Shown piece after piece: positions 32,309-44,197 of a DNA stretch of 64,000 bases (positions are counted from its first letter, which is position 1; each line of letters opens with the position of its first letter). Position numbers and translations under genes: made by a program. The notes below the pieces were generated by a model that had not been told where the DNA came from, did not search any database, and was given only the letters and a program-made list of their open reading frames with translations. Origin of the DNA: Miscanthus floridulus (lineage: Eukaryota; Streptophyta; Magnoliopsida; Poales; Poaceae). The stretch is taken from contig NC_089584.1 of the NCBI RefSeq assembly GCF_019320115.1, forward strand, positions 75,392,791 to 75,456,790, given 5' to 3'.

Positions 32309-34027
32309 CTATATAGACGCTAGAAACTCTGGAAACTTTTCTAACAAGTAATCTTCTGATTCCCAAGTAGCTTCCTCTTCTGAATGTTGATTCCATTGTA
32401 TTTTATAGAACTTGATTGTCCTCCTTCGAGTAACATGATCCTTCTGATCCAAAACTCAGATAGGATATTCGGAATAAGTCAAATCTGGTTCAAGTTCCAC
32501 TCCTTCAACCTCAACATTCTGCTCAGGCACTCGGAGACACTTTTTCAATTGAGAAACATGGAACACATCATGTACAGCTGCAAGATGTTCAGGTAATTTC
32601 AAGCGATATGCCACTTTTCCATACCTCTCCAAAATTTGATATGGTCCAATATATCGAGGTGCCAACTTGCCTTTAACACCAAAACGGGTAACTCCCTTCA
32701 TTGGTGATACTTTCAGATATACAAAATCTCCTTTGTTAAACACCAATGGTCTACGTCGTCTATCCGCATAACTCTTTTGTCGGGATTGAGCTATCTTCAA
32801 ATTACTTTGTATTTGCCTAACCTTGTCTTCTGTTTCTTTCACAAGGTCAACTCCAAAGAATCTTCTTTCTCCAGGCTCAGACCAACTCAGCGATGTTCTG
32901 CATCTACGACCATAGAGTGCTTCAAATGGAGCCATTCTAATGCTTTCCTGATAACTATTGTTGTATGAGAACTCGGCCAAAGGCAAACATTCATCCCACT
33001 TTTTGGAATAGTTAAGAACACAACATCTTAACATATCTTCAAGTACTTGATTGACTCTTTCAGTCTGACCATCAGTCTGGGGATGATAAGCTGTACTATA
33101 CAGAAGTTTGGTACCTAACGAAGCATGTAAGTGTTTCCAAAAGTTGGAGACAAACTGGGTACCCCTATCTGACACTATGGTCTTTGGTACTCCATGTAAG
33201 CTCATGATTCTTGCTAAGTACATCTTGGCATATTGGATCATAGGATATATAGTCTTGACAGGAAGAAAATGTGCTGACTTAGTGAGTCGATCTACAATAA
33301 CCCATACTGAGTCAAATCCCTTTGATGTCTTGGGTAGACCAACAATAAAGTCCATACTTATGTCCTCCCACTTCCAAGATGGAATAGGTAATAGTTGTAA
33401 TTCACCAGCAGACCTCAAATGTATAGCTTTCACCTTTTGACAAGTATCACACTTTGCTATATATCTAGCAATCTCTATTTTCATTTTAGTCCACCAGAAT
33501 CTTTGCTTCAAGTCATGGTACATCTTGTTGCTTCCTAGATGGATAGATAACCTAGTAGCATGTGCTTCTTCTAGAATTGACTGCCGCAACTCAGGAACTT
33601 TTGGTACCACCAGGCGATCCTTGAACCATAGCACACCTTCATCATTTATGCTAAAGCATTCCGCTTTTCCATTCTTGACTCTTTCCTTGATATGGGCTAT
33701 ACCCTTGTTTTCCTTCTGAGCAGCAACAACTTGATCTCGAATAGTGGCTTCAACAATTATGTTGGTCAAGCTACCTTGTTGAATTACTTCTACATTCAAT
33801 TTCTCCATTTCTTGGCATAAAGTCAAACCCATTGTTCTCACTGCCAGACAATTGCAATAACTTTTGTGACTGAGGGCATCTGCAACCACATTTGCTTTAC
33901 CAGGGGTGATAATGTACTTCCAAGTCATAATCCTTAATTCAGTTCTAACCATCTTCTTTATCGCATGTTCAATTCTGACTGAGTAAAGATATACTTTAAG
34001 CTCTTGTGGTATGTATACATATGGCAC
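32309..34027 (-). pseudogene. Element D RNase H end, integrase and chromodomain
   Basis: One frame is open from 34,027 to 32,459. It holds the end of RNase H (ITPGKANVVADALSHK), the zinc-binding HLGSNKMYHDLKQRFWW ... CDTCQKVKA, and the DDE core (MDFIVGLPKTSKGFD; IVSDRGTQFVSNFW; HPQTDGQTERVNQVLEDM). The GPY-like IGPYQILERYGKVAYRLKLP and DVFHVSQLKKC follow. A TGA at 32,458 (probably CGA to TGA) cuts off a chromodomain that reads on in the same frame: DHVTRRRTIKFYKIQW, EEATWESEDYLLEKFPEFL, ending with TAG at 32,309. Chromodomains guide insertion to chromatin marks. Confidence 0.92.
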
Positions 34028-34029
34028 GT

Positions 34030-35181
34030 ATTACCAAGCAGGTAATGCCGCCAAATCTTCAGAGCATGAACCACAGCTGCTAACTCCAGATCATGAGTCG
34101 GATAGTGTTCTTCGTGTTGCTTAAGTTGCCTAGATGCATAAGCAATGACTCAGCCTTCTTGCATCAACACACATCCATACCAATACCTGAAGCATCACAA
34201 TAAACATCAAACGGCTTCTCGATATCAGGTTGGGCTAATACATGGTGCAGTAGTCAACAATCTCTTCAAGGTCTAGAAAGCCTCTTCACAATCAGATGAC
34301 CAGACAAACTTGACTTGGTTTTTCAACAATTCCGTTATGGACTTTGATACTTTAGAGAAATCTGGAATAAACCAACGGTAGTACCCTGCCAATCCTAGAA
34401 AACTCCAAACTTGATGAACTGTGGTTGGCGGTTTCCAATCAAGCACATCCTTCACTTTGCTTGGATCAACTGCAACTACCTTCAGCTGACAAGACATGTC
34501 CAAGAAATTGCACTTCCTTAAGCCAAAAATCACACTTGCTAAACTTGGCATATAGTTGATGTTCTCTCAAGCGGGTCAAAACAATTCTGAGATGTTCTGC
34601 ATGTTCTTTCTTATTCTTGGAATATACTAGAATGTCATCAATAAACACCACTACAAACTTGTCTAGCTCAGGCATGAATACTAAATTCATCAGATACATA
34701 AAATGAGCTGGAGCATTTGTCAAACCAAAAGACATCACCAAGTATTCATATAATCCATATCTTGTGGTAAATGTCCGTTTTGGGAATATCTTCAGGCTTT
34801 ATCTTGATTTGGTGATATCCTGACCTCAAATCTATCTTGGAGAAAACTTTGGCTCTGGCCAATTGATCAAAAAGCAAATCTATCCGAGGTAATGGATACT
34901 TATTCTTGATGGTCACTTCATTCAATGGACGAATAGTCGACACATAACCTCAGAGTCTCATCTTTCTTTTTCACAAAAATTGCCGGACATCCCCAAGGTG
35001 ATGAACTAGGTTGGATAAACCCCTTCTCAATCAATTCTTGTAACTGAGTCTTCAACTCGGCCAATTCCTTAGGTGGCATCCTATAAGCTCTCCGAGAAAT
35101 CGGAGCTGTTCTAGGTTGCAACTCTATGTTAAACTGTACATCCCTATCAGGTGGTAGACCGGGTAAATCTTCAGGAAACAC
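34030..35181 (-). pseudogene. Element D reverse transcriptase and RNase H, multiply frameshifted
   Basis: RT starts with [16 protein letters not shown] and [20 protein letters not shown], then [11 protein letters not shown] at 34,925. After a shift come [14 protein letters not shown] and [15 protein letters not shown]. After another, [18 protein letters not shown] and the catalytic [12 protein letters not shown] near 34,640. The connection part (FLGLAGYYRWFIPDFS) is at about 34,400. RNase H is decayed at 34,270-34,030, where [20 protein letters not shown] is still readable. At least four frame changes are present. Confidence 0.87.
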
Positions 35182-35690
35182 ATCCTAGAAATTCACACAC
35201 TACCGGGATATCTCTAATTTCTTTGACAGCAGTTGCACATATCTTGCCCACTGACCTTCCTAAGGTTGGAAGTTGGATGAGAAGTTGAGAAGTACTATCA
35301 GGCAAACTTACCCTTAAAGTTCTATTCAGAGCATCTATAATAGCCTTATGCTGATACATCCAATTCATTCCCAAGATTACATCTATATCCTGATCCTTAA
35401 GGATAATCATGGTAGTGGGAAAAATATGCCCACCCAGGTTTATGGGTACCTGGTATACCATTTCCTTAGTACACAGACGTCCCCCGGGTGACTGTATAAA
35501 GAAACTTTCCTTTGTTGCCCCAATTGAAATTTCATGCTTCACGACAAATGTTCTATTGATGAATGAATGCAATGCGCTAGAATCAAAAAGTATAACTGCA
35601 GGGTGATTAGCAACAGGAAACATACCCATCATCACTGGTTCCCCTTCTAGAATTTCTCTCGCTTGAATATAGAACACTCATCCTGTCTTC
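35171..35690 (-). pseudogene. Element D aspartic protease
   Basis: Open from 35,677 to 35,171. ILFDSSALHSFINRTF replaces the usual LFDSGATHSFI, so the catalytic D-S-G is D-S-S (Gly to Ser). The second half has the DVILGMNWMYQHKAIID motif. Loss of the triad Gly would be expected to kill activity. Confidence 0.85.
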
Positions 35691-36828
35691 CTTTCATACT
35701 TGCCCTTTTGAGCATTCTGATTGTGGTTCTTGTTCTGTGTTTGACCCTTTTGTTGATTGGCAGGGGTCTTCTGATAATTTTGATTAGCCTGCCTGGGATA
35801 TGGACATTCCCTGGAGAAATGACCAGTCCTTCCACAATTGTAACATGGATAGTTGTGACCCTGGGACGTTGGAGCATTGCCACCAGGAGCATTGGTCGAC
35901 TGTGAACTTGGGTAGGTTATAGCAGGACAGACATTTGACTATTGCCCTGGCTTGGGACTACGGCAGGACGATAAGGAGGACGATTATGATGTACTGGATG
36001 ATAAATCACCCTCTGCCTCTTCTGATTTCCCCCAAAGGATCTAGACGGCATACTCTTTTTCTTTTTGAGCTCCTTATGTTGTCGATACTTTGACTCTGAA
36101 GCAATTGCAATATTTACCTGCCTCATGATAGGTAACATTAGTACAAGTTGTCATCATTGTTTGTAGCTTGGTATTCAAGGCCTCTCATAAACCACCTCTT
36201 CTTCTTGGCATCAGTATTGACATGTTCAGATGCATATTAGGATAGGTGATTGAATCTTCCCACATACTGCATCACTATTTGATCCCCTTAGCTTCAAAGC
36301 AAGGAATTCATCTAGCTTCATAGCCATAACTCCATCAGGGATATAATGGGCTCTGAAGGCAGTACGGAACTCAGCCCAAGTTATTGGAATGCCAGCTGGT
36401 TGCATAGCCACTAAGTTTGCCCACCAAGCACTTGCTGCTCCTCTAAGTTGCTGAGCAGCAAACGTAGGTTTCTAATACTCCGTGCATGGAATAAGATCAA
36501 ATTTCTGCTCCATGGTTCGAAGCCAGTCATCAGCCTCCAATGGTTCATCTGCCTTGGTGAACACTGGTGGTCTTGTGTCTATAAAATCAACATATGTAGC
36601 CTCCTATCGGTTATGGTGGCGACCACGGTTTCCGTGCATCTGATTCTGATTACTCTGAGCTATCTCATGAAGCAAACGAGAATTTTTGGCCGTCACATTG
36701 ACAAGTGCGGTTATAGCATCTGCCAGATTTGTTGGAACTGGTGGTAGATCTGGAATACCATCCTCATCTTGTGAAGTTCCAGGAATATATGAACCCCGTG
36801 TACGATGCATCTGCTCATAACAAACCAA
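35690..36828 (-). pseudogene. Element D gag
   Basis: The likely start is the Met in MHRTRGSYIPGTSQ near 36,810. The Retrotrans_gag core follows: PLEADDWLRTMEQKFDLI, ASAWWANLVA, ITWAEFRTAFRAHYIPDGVM and DEFLALK. A frameshift occurs near 36,260. A canonical CX2CX4HX4C knuckle (CYNCGRTGHFSREC) is at 35,845-35,804, followed by a Gln/Asn/Lys-rich segment. Stops are present near 36,604 and in EY*KP. Confidence 0.85.
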
Positions 36829-36989
36829 ACTTTATTCACAAGCCTTTATTGAATTGCACAAAAGCTTACTCCAGACATATTACATAGGGTTTACTAATAT
36901 AAACACCAGAACCTGTAAGTACCAAAACAAAACTACATAACTTAACTATAACTAACTATTATACAACTCTACTCCTGTCCTTGATTACT

Positions 36990-37553
36990 TCAAACTTCAG
37001 GCTCTGTATCCATTCTGGAATTATTACTGCCTTCATCATCACTTTCATTGATCATTACTAATTCTTCAGGATCTTCTTCTTCTTCTGATTCGTTATCATC
37101 GGCAAGGATGACACCAGGGTCCATTGCATCAGCTTGGGACTCATGATTTGGATTTAGTAGATTGCTAAGCCTATGAACTTCCTCATGCAGATAAGTATTA
37201 TGTTCTTCTAAATCTTCTACATAGAATTCTAGCTCATGAGTTCTAGCTCTAGCTACATTTTCCCTATGCCATGCTTCATTCCTTCCCTCCACCGTACGAA
37301 CTAACATGCTTTCACAGTTCCTATGCGCAGTGGTGAGACGCCTCAATTGATCCTGTAATTCTCCTACCTGTATAGCATCCAAAGCCCTATCTCTAGTAGC
37401 TTGTGCTAATTCTATAGAAATCCTCTGTATCTCTGCCTAGGGATTAGGCCTAGAGCTGCTACTGCTAGCACCGTCATTCCTAGGGGCAAGTTGGTGATGA
37501 GGAACTCCTTTGGGTCTAGTGGACTTATGAGGCATCATCTTAGTACGAGCCAT
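36990..37553 (-). pseudogene. Extra upstream ORF of element D (coiled-coil plus acidic tail)
   Basis: It starts at the ATG at 37,553 (MARTKMMPHKSTRPKGVPHH) and ends at 36,990, about 187 codons with a single internal TAG after SRPNP. It has a basic Ser-rich N-terminus, a probable coiled coil (RISIELAQATRDRALDAIQ through ELEFYVEDLEEHNTYLHEEV), then a strongly acidic tail (NESEEEEDPEEL). It lies between the primer site and gag, in a different frame from gag, with about 160 AT-rich bases between. I recognise no domain. It may be an accessory ORF or a leader-encoded Gag extension. Confidence 0.6.
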
Positions 37554-37942
37554 ACTATAGGAAGCCAATTTAATCCAAATAAGATCATTTGATCAAAGTC
37601 TAAACAGCAGCTATGATGGATTACATTACTCAAACTAGACTCACTACTCAACTCCAGACTCAGAGGTGAAGGAAGTAACTAGTAAATTAATCATGATGTA
37701 TGAATCGTTCTTACGAACAAAAACATCAGAGTTTATAATGCACATAAACAACATTTGTTTTTATATAGGGCATAGTAAGATTACTACTCCACCACACAAA
37801 ACCTTTTTAATCAAATAAGGAATGGTGAGAAAGAAATAAGATAAGTCAGAAGCAATTTGGACCAAATTATCAAGTCAAATGTAGTCATCCAAATCATTTT
37901 GAAGTTTTTGTAAAACAATACAACAAAAACCTTGCAACGATC

Positions 37943-37954
37943 GCTCTGATACCA
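37943..37954 (-). other. Primer binding site of D
   Basis: TGGTATCAGAGC on the - strand, five bases inside the 5' LTR. It is the initiator Met-tRNA type used by chromoviruses. Confidence 0.88.
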
Positions 37955-37959
37955 TTCTG

Positions 37960-40900
37960 TGGCAGAACCTCCTAAATTATAGGGCCCACATGCACCTGTC
38001 ACTGTCCGACGACCTTTGACATCTGTGCATATGTTTCTGATAACTTAAGAAGACTGTCGGGTGTCCTCGGGGAACCCCGAATCATCCACGATTTCTGAGC
38101 AGGATCACGTTACAGAGTCATTACAGTATTACAACATTTATTCAAATATCTACACCAGAGTAAAAATAGCGGAAGTCTTACAATAACATAATTTACAAAA
38201 CAGTAGTTTCAAATCTCACAACTAAGTTCGATGATTATTACAAAACAAAATAGAGGAGTGGCATTATAATATAATACAAAACACACAATGAAACTGCCCT
38301 ACCCAAGGGCCACACATTTACTTCTCATCGTCATCACAAGGAACAACCGTCATGCAGCATGATCCAAAATAGATCTGCTCATGAGGCTCACCTGCAACAA
38401 GGGTCAATGAACCCTGAGTACAAAAGTACTCAACAAGACTTAACCGAAATAAGAACTGATAAACTCAGGAATGCAGGCTCAAGGATTCAAGATATGGCTT
38501 TAGCAATAATCAAAGTTATTTTGCGTAAAAGCTCTTTAATAAAAATTCTTTAATTTGACATTTATAACTTCATAAAATCATATACAAAGCTGACATGATC
38601 CGTATGGAGATCATGAAACTTCATATCCAACACTTTCTCAACCAGCCTCAAGTTCCAGTTATTAATACTACGATGATGAACAGTGAGTTGAGTCTCCATA
38701 ACCGAGGAGCAACTGACGATTCGAACCGATTAAGACCCAGCTAGGAATTCTAGACCACACGACATATGCAGGTCCCCGACCTACATATATCAACCTACCC
38801 TCAGATCCTCTAAACAAGAACGGGTCCGCGCCACCCGAGAATACAGTACTCCACCAATCCAGCCCATGGCCACGTGGGTACATGCTACTCTCCGCCATCT
38901 CTCCACTCCCAGTGCACGAGTAGCCATTCTCGTACTAGAATCACCAAGTTAAGGCTTACTAGAGTATGTGGTTAGTACTACAAAGTCTCACCTCATGCAA
39001 TTCAACAACGGTACTGACCTTAATCGACATAGACGGAAAGGACCCGCTCACAAGACCTCCATGTCTTGTGGCTCACACACACCGAGTCCGCCCGGTCTAG
39101 ATTTATTACTCCACATTCCCATATCACATGATAACATAAGTAACCAAAGTTCCATTTAAAACTTGCAGGTGGCAGGTAATCACCTGACTTTCATCGTTCT
39201 AAGCATAGCTAAGCAAAACTAGGCATATACGAATTTAAAACTAGTAATATGGTAAATATGGAATAACAAGGTTGGTAATGTACCAATTTGGCTTGTACTT
39301 GACTCCTAATCACTTAATGCAGTAAAAAGAAGCAAAAGCGAAATCAATTTGTAAAATACAAGGTAGGGTTGTATGCATCCGGGGCTTGCCTTCGTTGACG
39401 GAAAAGTCCGGTTCCTGCGATGTTTCACAAGTATTCGATCCTGACCTCAACAGACAGGATTAACCTCCTCCGCAACTTGATTAACTACTATGTGTTCACC
39501 TTCATTCACTACATGTAGTAATAGTGCCATGTTTAACATGATGCTAGAGTACGAAACATGATGCTCGATGATGGATGCAAAAATTAACAATTTGAATACA
39601 ACTTTCCTTCGCGGTACAGTTACAAGTCAAACTAACCAATCTTTTTCATACTACTTACATCAATTGCCAAGGATCATTACCAACTAATGACCCAAGGACA
39701 TCACTCAATCAAAAATGCAAACAAAACCTAAATCACTAAATGTTACTATTTGCTTTTATGAATTAATTAATTAATTAAGAATTATGAAATAAATCAACTT
39801 ATTCCAATTGACCTCAAAATTTTTGTGAATGTTCATTACATGATAAGTAAGTGTCAAAACAAATTTCATAATTGTTGGACAATTAAATAAGCCTAGAAAA
39901 ATTATGGAATTCCATTTATTAATAAATTGAGCAATTTTTATCACATTCAAAAATTACTGAAAAACAACATTTCATATTTTTCTTAAATATTATACATCAC
40001 AGAGAAGTCACACAAAAATTTTCATAATTTTTGGAGCTCTAAATAAATCTATACAAAAATTACAAAAATGGACACTATTCATTCAAATCTGAAAATAGAA
40101 AAAACCATTTTGAAATCACTGAGTCACTGACACCTTGACCCCACCTATCATCCCCTTCCTCCCGCGCTGACTACGGCAACGACGACGCTGACCGGCGATT
40201 TCTCACCGCCGATAAGACCAACGGCGACAGCGAGAGTACCAACACACTCCCCTCATCACCCCATATCGATTGAGTGTACTATCGAGACTAATTATAGTGG
40301 TGCACGAGCTTGCCGATGGCCATGGTGGACACGGTGGCACGGCTGCGCTACGCTGGTGAAACAAGGCCGGTGGCATCTAAACAAATGGCCTAGAAAGACT
40401 CAGGGGCTCACCCCGATCGCGCTGGAGTCGAAGACCGAGCCGGAGGACCAACAGAGAGATGGGTCGACGTGTACAGCAACCACGGCGGAGCAAGCCATGA
40501 TGACAGTGATGTTTCGGCTACTGCGGTGGACAAAATGGTCAATCAACCGAGCATGAAGCACCATGGCATCATGAAGAAGCTGAAACATGGCTTCACAAGG
40601 TCAGAGGCTCACCGTAGAGCGCTGGCCACGACGGTGCTGTCACGACGGAGATGTTGCCGGCCGCGAGGAAGAAGAGCGTGGTCAGCGAGTTCCCGGCGAA
40701 ATCAGTCGACCATAGTTGGCTGGGTGGATGCGCAAGAAAAAGACGACACTAGAACAGCCTTTACCAAGATGGCAACGGCGCTGGGGAGACGATGCGGGCT
40801 CGCCGGAGCTATGGCGTCGGCGACTGGAAAACAGAGCAAGGGAAAAAGAAGAACGGCGACTGGTCCAGAGCTTTATAGGACGGCCAAGGAAGCAAGGAGA

Positions 40901-41559
40901 AGCCACGGCGGAGTGTTTCCTGTGCCAGCATGAAGCCAAGGCCGCCATGCGCGCACTTGGAACGCCGAAGACGGTCGTCGGCCATGTAGCAAGAGCGGTG
41001 AACACTGTTCATCAATATTACAGAATTGCCATCCAGTTTGAAACTTAAATTACTCCCAAATTTTTGTAACAACTTAGAAATCTCCAAAAATAAAAGTTGT
41101 TCAAAATCAAAAGTTCTACAACTTTGCTTTTATAACCACCCCCAAATTCGGTCTAGATTTTGAAATGAACTTTTGAATTCGAATAGGGGAAATTTAACGA
41201 ATTACGCCTTTTTGAATTACTCCAAATTTTTCATAACAACTTTGAAAACTCCAAAAACCAACTTTGTATAACTTGTCAAGCTCTACACTTTTTCTTTTGG
41301 GCTCAACCCCAAAATATGCTTAGATTTTGAAATGAGTTTTTAGGGTAGGATTTAATTGCTGAAAATCAGGGTTTTCTCGAAAATTTTAAAAATCCAAGCA
41401 AACTTTGAACTTGAGTCAAACAATACAATTCAACACATACCACATAAATATAAACTTGTTTTAGTGTATGCATCTCAAAGTTTTCACCAAATGCCAAATG
41501 CTTTGCAATGCGTATGTTGACATGTCAGGTTTTAGTATTTAAACACCCGAGGTGTTACA
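37960..41559 (-). repeat. 5' LTR of element D
   Basis: Mate of 28,544-32,141 with a few percent difference, mostly single-base changes and 1-3 base indels. The GC-rich island is at about 40,140-40,990. Confidence 0.93.
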
Positions 41560-41857
41560 CACAGAGAATACGCTCTAATACTTAGCGCATGTCTGAGCAT
41601 CCGTCACTCTCTGCCACTCGGTTTAGAGTCCGATCGGGCTTCTAACACCCCCTTCTCATTCCTTACTCGTTTGTAACCCCACAACAAACTTTGAGCACCT
41701 GGGCTCAGGAATAAAGTCATCGACCGACATCAACTGGATGTAGGGCCTGTTGCCTGAACTAGTATAAATCTTATATCATTGAGTGCTAGGCCACATCCGA
41801 TCACAACACATGATAAAACTACAAATATTTACTTGTTGATAACATTTTCCATAGACA
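41560..41857 (+). repeat. Element A 3' LTR, right part
   Basis: It continues the LTR cut at 28,543. It shares with B the stretches GTTTGTAACCCCAC, ATAAAGTCA, TAGTATAAATC and TGAGTGCTAGGCCAC, and ends ATAGACA. A's outer boundary is followed by GTATG. Confidence 0.85.
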
Positions 41858-42059
41858 GTATGCATCACTAATGACACCACAACTGTTTCTTTAGAGCTTT
41901 TCCACAATAATACTTCAACTGCGAGTGTTAGTAACTACTGTGGATTTCACTACATATCTCGCCAAGACTTAACATTTGTACCCTCAACTATTTGAGAGTA
42001 CTTGTTCTTTCTTACTCAGCATGAGGCCTATGATACTTTGCAAAATTGCAAGATATTCT

Positions 42060-43130
42060 CAACTCCATTCTAGTGATCTATATCTGGATTGGACTTCTGC
42101 CAAAATATCCCAGATACGTAAACTACGTTAGGGTAAGTTCTTACTTGTACTTGTACACTCATCAAACTTCCAACAACTGAAGTATATGGAACCATGTTCA
42201 TTTGATCGATCTCATATCGGTTCCTAGAACACTTGAAGTTCCCAATTCTATTACCCTTGACTATAGGAGTAGGCTTAGGTTTACTCGCATGCATACTTCA
42301 TTTCTTTAGAATCTTTTCTAAGTATGCCTTTGTGATAGTCCTAATACCCCATTTTCTTCTATCTCGGTGAATTTTGATTCCTAGAACCAATGACGCTTCA
42401 CCAAGATCATTCATATTGAAACTTGAGGACAAAACTTCTTCTCCAATGATAGATTAACATCACTACTAGTGAGTAGAATGTCATCTATTCACAGGATGTG
42501 GAAAATGAATTTTCCATTCTTGAACTTCGCATAAACGCTACTGTCCTTCTTATTTTCTTTAAAACCCAAACTTTCTTATTGTTTTCATCAACTTCAAATA
42601 CTACTGTCTAGAGACTTACTTTTAACCCATAAATGGATTTCTATAGGCGGCATCCCATACATTCTTTTTCTTCCACAACAAAACCTTTGGGTTGTGCCAT
42701 GTTAACGTTTTCATACAAATCCCCATTGAGGAATACCGTCTTTACATCTATCTGATGTAACTCTAAATCGTAATATGCCAATAACACTATTATGATTCTA
42801 AAATAATCCTTGCATGAGACTAGAGAGAAAACTCTCATCGTAATCTATTCATTCTCTTTGGTAAAGCATTTTGCTAAAAGTCATGCTTTATATCTTTCTA
42901 CATTGCCTTTGGAGTCATGTTTTATGTTGTAGACCCTTTTACAGCCTACTATTTTGGCTCTATTAGGAATTTTGTTCTAAGTCCCAAACATCGTTGGTAT
43001 TCATCGAATTCATTTTAACTTCCATAGCTTCTTGCCATTTAAACGAGTAAATGCTTCTCATAGCTTTTTCAAATGAGGTGGGATCACCCTCCATTTGAAT
43101 TTCTTCACTAACATAGACTTCATAGTAATC
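42060..43130 (-). pseudogene. Element G reverse transcriptase remnant
   Basis: Read downward: EGDPTSFEKAMRS near 43,090, MNTNDVWDL, then YYDLELHQIDVKTVFLNGDL at about 42,770, MAQPKGFVVEEKE, FKENKKDSS, and the catalytic-site remnant HIL-stop-IDDILLTSSDVN near 42,500, where the first residues of the YVDD motif are changed. It continues with SMHASKPKPTPIVKGN at 42,294 and the DQMNMVPYTSVVGSLM motif. At least five frame changes are present. Confidence 0.85.
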
Positions 43131-43641
43131 AGAAAAAACTAGTTTACTAATTCTTTGAGACCTTCTGGGGCCTCAGCTACTGACACTTTTATATGGAGCT
43201 GTTGTTGCTCTTCATTGCCAAGAGGCAATTGATTCTATAGGCTCCTGTATTATGAGATCCTTGTTTACATTATTCATCTTCTTTGAAGAGCTAACAATAG
43301 GTGTTGTATTAGTCATACAACATCAATAGGTATTGAGAAACTTGTTTTTTTAATCACTGAAGTGGGCATGCAGTCCTGCTTCTCTTCAAGTCATAGATCT
43401 CTACATACCATGCTTCCCTAGATCATCCCATCTTCTAAAAAAGATAGTGTACCTTCAAATTTCTTGTTTGGGTTTAATCTGTTAAAACCTCATATGGCGT
43501 TTTAAGCATCGCCTTAACATCTTTGAGGCTGACTATGCTATCTTCCTATTGGAACTTTAAAAGGTCTAGGAATTTAGCTATTTCTCTACTTAGGGATATC
43601 ATTATTGTGACCGTTGTACTCCTCCAATGGTCGTATTCATG
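43131..43641. other. Element G: degenerate pol upstream of RT
   Basis: No continuous frame remains. Short - strand matches to a copia linker and integrase end may be present (for example LKTPYEVL near 43,490), but I cannot support a domain. Confidence 0.35.
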
Positions 43642-43740
43642 TTAATTAATCTTTATCTCACTCTTAATGAAGAGTATCTTTCTTAATTGATCTTTATCTC
43701 ACTCTTAATGAAGAGTATTTTTCTTAATTGATCTTAATAT
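43642..43740. repeat. 41-bp tandem duplication in element G
   Basis: A unit beginning TTAATTAATCTTTATCTCAC starts at 43,642 and again at 43,683 with two or three changes. A third start, TTAATTGATCTTAATATTC, is at 43,724. Confidence 0.85.
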
Positions 43741-44197
43741 TCTCTCCCTTGAAATATGGCATGAACTTTACTGCCATAATTTTAAGAACTATTCAGAAAA
43801 CCTGTGAACGAGGAGACACTTATAACTTACTTCATTCACATGATTATATCATGTAAACAAAGTAATTTCTTGATCCGTTTAGAAGTACAATTTCCTTATT
43901 TCACTTAAAGAACTCAACGAGGTCTTTCATTAGTAGTTCTTTTGTAAGTCATGCTTGCATCTTTTCTCATCTTTTGGTTAGTATTGACCGTGACGATGCA
44001 TTTCTATTGTGCCACGGTCAATACTAGGACTGCATACAAAAACATATGAGTCATCACAAAACGTCTCCCACTATGCAGGATTGACTAGCATAAGTACTAT
44101 GCCAAACTTCTCCCCATGCGGGATATATCTATATACAAATTACCGTAACAAAAAATTTAGTCATGATTACTAAAACATTCACTAATACTTCATTTTT
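43741..44197. other. AT-rich stretch of element G without recognisable content
   Basis: I see no gene, RNA or clear repeat here. It is probably eroded gag/integrase sequence. Confidence 0.4.

Larger units (their letters stand above)
28544..41559 (-). mobile_element. Element D: Tekay-type chromovirus (Ty3/gypsy) with 3.6-kb LTRs
   Basis: The LTRs are 28,544-32,141 (3,598 bp) and 37,960-41,559 (3,600 bp), both beginning TGTAACACC and ending TTCTGCCA on the - strand. The order on that strand is 5' LTR, Met primer site, an extra ORF, gag, protease, RT, RNase H, integrase and chromodomain. Very long LTRs plus a C-terminal chromodomain fit the Tekay/Del clade. It sits in A's 3' LTR. The flanks are CACTA (28,539-28,543) and CACAG (41,560-41,564), only 3 of 5 matching. 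The LTRs are very similar, so D is younger than A, but its genes are already broken. Confidence 0.92.
448..41857 (+). mobile_element. Element A: Tat-like Ty3/gypsy retrotransposon, nested host (in pieces)
   Basis: A is recognised by similarity to element B. Its pieces are an RNase H remnant (448-815), the start of integrase (23,331-23,740), an antisense gene (26,212-23,880), a 3' noncoding block (26,213-27,949) and a 3' LTR (about 27,950-28,543 plus 41,560-41,857). The pieces are collinear and all in + orientation, so they are one element split by insertion F at 815/23,331 and insertion D at 28,543/41,560. The 5' LTR, gag, protease and RT are not in the window. Most of integrase is missing between the zinc-finger region and the antisense gene. 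The right terminus reads ...ATAGACA, like B's ...ATCGACA. The span given includes both insertions. Confidence 0.8.
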
